Under the pieces are notes generated by a model. It was not told where the DNA came from and did no database searches. It was given only the letters and a program-made list of their open reading frames with translations. DNA of 64,000 bases from an uncultured Bacteroidia bacterium (GTDB taxonomy: Bacteria; Bacteroidota; Bacteroidia; Bacteroidales; UBA932): positions 62,001 to 126,000 of the forward strand of contig CADBYT010000001.1 in NCBI GenBank assembly GCA_902798975.1, in the 5' to 3' direction. Made by a program: the position numbers and the translations under genes. The first letter of the stretch is position 1. Every line of letters begins with the position of its first letter. Shown here piece after piece: positions 62,415 to 64,000 of the stretch.

Positions 62415-63751
62415 TTCCAGAGGTCTTTCCAAGTAGATTTCTTGCCGAACATCAGGATGCCCACGCGGTAGATCTTGGCCGACGCCCAGGCGCACAGCGC
62501 GAAGGTGGCGACCAGGAGCGCGACGGACAGGATGATTTCCCACGCCGGCACGCCGAACGGCAGGCGCGAGATCATCACGATCGGCGAAGTGAACGGGATG
62601 ATGGACCCCCAGAAGGCGATCGAGCTGTCGGGCGCACGGAACGCATAGAGCGCAATCATGTACGCCAGCATCAGCGGAATCGTCAGCGGCAGCTGAAGCT
62701 GCTGGGTGTCGCCTTCGTTCTCCACGGCGGAGCCAATGGCCGCGAAGAGCGACGCATACAGCAGGTAGCCGAAGATGAAGTACACGAAGAACAGGCCGAG
62801 AATCTGGCCGTACGGCAGATTCGCGAGGGAGCTGATCACCGTGCCCATCTCGCCCTGGTCGCTCAGCTGGGCCGTCATCTCTTCTACCTGGGCGGCGTCC
62901 ACGCCACCCATCGTGCTCACGAGCTCGGTGGGGTTGGAACCGGTCAGCTTATCGAGGCCGAAGACGGCGCTGCCGATGCTGATGATGGCCAGAGACAGCA
63001 CGATCCAGAGCAGGAACTGCGTCAGGGCCACCAGCGCGATGCCGATGATCTTGCCGAACATCAGCTCGGTGGACTTGACGGAGCTGACGAGCACCTCCAC
63101 CACGCGGCTGGCTTTCTCTTCGATCACGGAGCTCATCACCATGCTGCCGAACATCGTCACGAAGATGAACAGGAAGATGCCGAGGACCATCGACACGATG
63201 CTGTAGACCCCGGCTTCGGAGATTTTCTCCTCGCCGTCGTCACCGAGCGTATAGGAATACAGGTGCACGTTGGCCTTGACATCCTTGAGGATCTGGTCCA
63301 GGCCCTCGATGCCGTAGGATTCGATGCGGTAGTCCTCCACGGCGCGGTTGATGCGGGAGTTGATGCTCTCCGTCAGTTCCATGCCGAAGGGCTTCGGGGA
63401 ATAGAGGTCGGCGGCGACCGTCTTCTCTTCGACGTTCAGCGCGCTCACGGAGAGCACACCGTCGTAGCCGAGCGCGGCCAGGTTGGCCTTCACGCTGTCC
63501 AGCGGCATGTCGGAGAGTTCCGTGTAGTGGACGGTCTCCGTGTCCGTCATGTACGGCAGCACGATGCCGGAAGCATCGACCACGGCGATGTTCTTGGTCT
63601 TCTCCTTGGTATTCATCAGCGCCACCATCACGCCGATGGTCAGGCCGGCCACCAGGATGGGGACGAGGAGCGTCGTCCAGATGAAACTCTTTTTCTTGAC
63701 CTTATTGAGGTACTCGCGGCTGATGACAATGCCTATCGTTTTCCAATTCAT
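62396..63751 (-). CDS. ABC-2 type exporter permease (NatB-like)
   Basis: A 451-aa inner-membrane permease. TM1 at about residues 25-48 (SFIWTTLLVPILVAGLTIGVMVA) is followed by a large extracytoplasmic domain of about 140 residues. Five further membrane segments lie between about 185 and 430, including VVEVLVSSVKSTELMFGKIIGIALVALTQ, the conserved ABC-2 coupling segment. With the following ATPase it forms an exporter; NatAB-type sodium or drug export is typical of the family, but the substrate here is not known. Confidence 0.87.
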   Translation of the reverse strand: MNWKTIGIVISREYLNKVKKKSFIWTTLLVPILVAGLTIGVMVALMNTKEKTKNIAVVDASGIVLPYMTDTETVHYTELSDMPLDSVKANLAALGYDGVLSVSALNVEEKTVAADLYSPKPFGMELTESINSRINRAVEDYRIESYGIEGLDQILKDVKANVHLYSYTLGDDGEEKISEAGVYSIVSMVLGIFLFIFVTMFGSMVMSSVIEEKASRVVEVLVSSVKSTELMFGKIIGIALVALTQFLLWIVLSLAIISIGSAVFGLDKLTGSNPTELVSTMGGVDAAQVEEMTAQLSDQGEMGTVISSLANLPYGQILGLFFVYFIFGYLLYASLFAAIGSAVENEGDTQQLQLPLTIPLMLAYMIALYAFRAPDSSIAFWGSIIPFTSPIVMISRLPFGVPAWEIILSVALLVATFALCAWASAKIYRVGILMFGKKSTWKDLWKWLKQK

Positions 63752-63754
63752 AGC

Positions 63755-64000
63755 CTATTCCTCCCCTTCCGTTACAAGTTTGATGAAAATGTCGTTCATG
63801 CGCGGCATCAGCTCTTTGTAGGAGTTGATCTGCACGCCGTCCTTCTCCAGGAAGGAACGCAGCGTCGAGGTGCCGTCCGTTTCGCGTGGAAGCACCTCCG
63901 TGTGGCGGCCGTCGGCGTCAGTCCAGACCAGCTCGACGTTGTTGTTGCCGTACTTGCGGCGGATTTCCTCCACGCCGCCGGTGATCACCAGGCGGGCCTT
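63755..64000 (-). CDS. ABC transporter ATP-binding protein, C-terminal part (cut by window end)
   Basis: Only the last 81 codons lie in the window: LVITGGVEEIRRKYGNNNVELVW.. and a final NDIFIKLVTEGEE. The accessory C-terminal domain after the ABC core of NatA-like exporters has this length and character. The reading frame is open to base 64000, so the Walker motifs are outside. It is 3 nt from the permease gene and coupled with it. Confidence 0.75.
   Translation of the reverse strand, partial: KARLVITGGVEEIRRKYGNNNVELVWTDADGRHTEVLPRETDGTSTLRSFLEKDGVQINSYKELMPRMNDIFIKLVTEGEE

Overview
This 64-kb window is a chromosomal piece of a fairly GC-rich member of the Bacteroidota, most likely Bacteroidales. 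Three things support this: fimbrillin (FimA/Mfa-like) lipoproteins, families such as DUF3467, DUF5723 and DUF3575 that are typical of the phylum, and promoters of the phylum-specific form TTG-N19/20-TAnnTTTG with few purine-rich ribosome binding sites. A cysteate synthase suggests sulfonolipid (capnine-type) synthesis, as in Alistipes/Rikenellaceae-like or related gut lineages, but genus and family cannot be fixed from this sequence. No rRNA, tRNA, CRISPR array, intact insertion sequence or prophage was found.

Layout. 1-9.9 kb: a LysM-tailed lytic transglycosylase cut by the window edge, a REP-rich spacer, rarA, a GNAT protein, two small outer-membrane barrels, and a minus-strand operon rlmD - Ca2+/cation antiporter - cysteate synthase. 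10-13.7 kb: two genes (a DUF3089/acid-phosphatase fusion and an AlkZ-related protein) bracketed by hairpin-rich spacers that carry an inverted pair of diverged repeats. 13.7-19.2 kb: a minus-strand run of esterase, NlpC/LysM, beta-propeller, acyltransferase and queA. 19.2-21.4 kb: an AT-rich divergent region, an XRE regulator, a degenerate dihydroorotate-dehydrogenase-like protein and pncC. 21.4-27.7 kb: ABC-F, a CBM9-like protein, tatC, tatA and valS. 27.8-34 kb: rubrerythrin, DUF3467/KdsC-like/Maf, a possible small RNA, a BASS transporter, PlsC, a small membrane-protein operon and a D-2-hydroxyacid dehydrogenase. 34-39.4 kb: GH3 and GH31 lipoproteins, plausibly for xyloglucan oligosaccharides. 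39.4-47.1 kb: a CPA2 antiporter, DUF5723 plus a lipoprotein, a flavodiiron protein and a Na/Pi cotransporter. 47.2-50.7 kb: a relic of a REP-type transposase, a uracil-DNA-glycosylase-like protein, a ModF-like ABC protein and TcdA. 50.7-60.1 kb: a seven-gene fimbrial operon whose first gene is an ssb paralogue. 60.4-64 kb: a zinc-ribbon protein, a two-gene split 5'-nucleotidase and an ABC-2 exporter cut by the window end.

The most unusual layer is non-coding. REP-like palindromes (GTCATnCC...GGnATCTCC type) are scattered through spacers, and one lies in frame inside the GH3 gene. Two larger hairpin elements (23356-23489 and 33989-34162) share a conserved core, yet have unrelated outer arms that are each self-complementary. 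Four 19-nt palindromes of one design are spaced upstream of the phosphatase fusion gene. A strong minus-strand promoter in a gene-free gap (30241-30271) points to an unannotated small RNA. Many genes overlap by 1-104 nt, and several -7 boxes lie 4-11 nt from the start codon, which suggests leaderless or very short-leader mRNAs.
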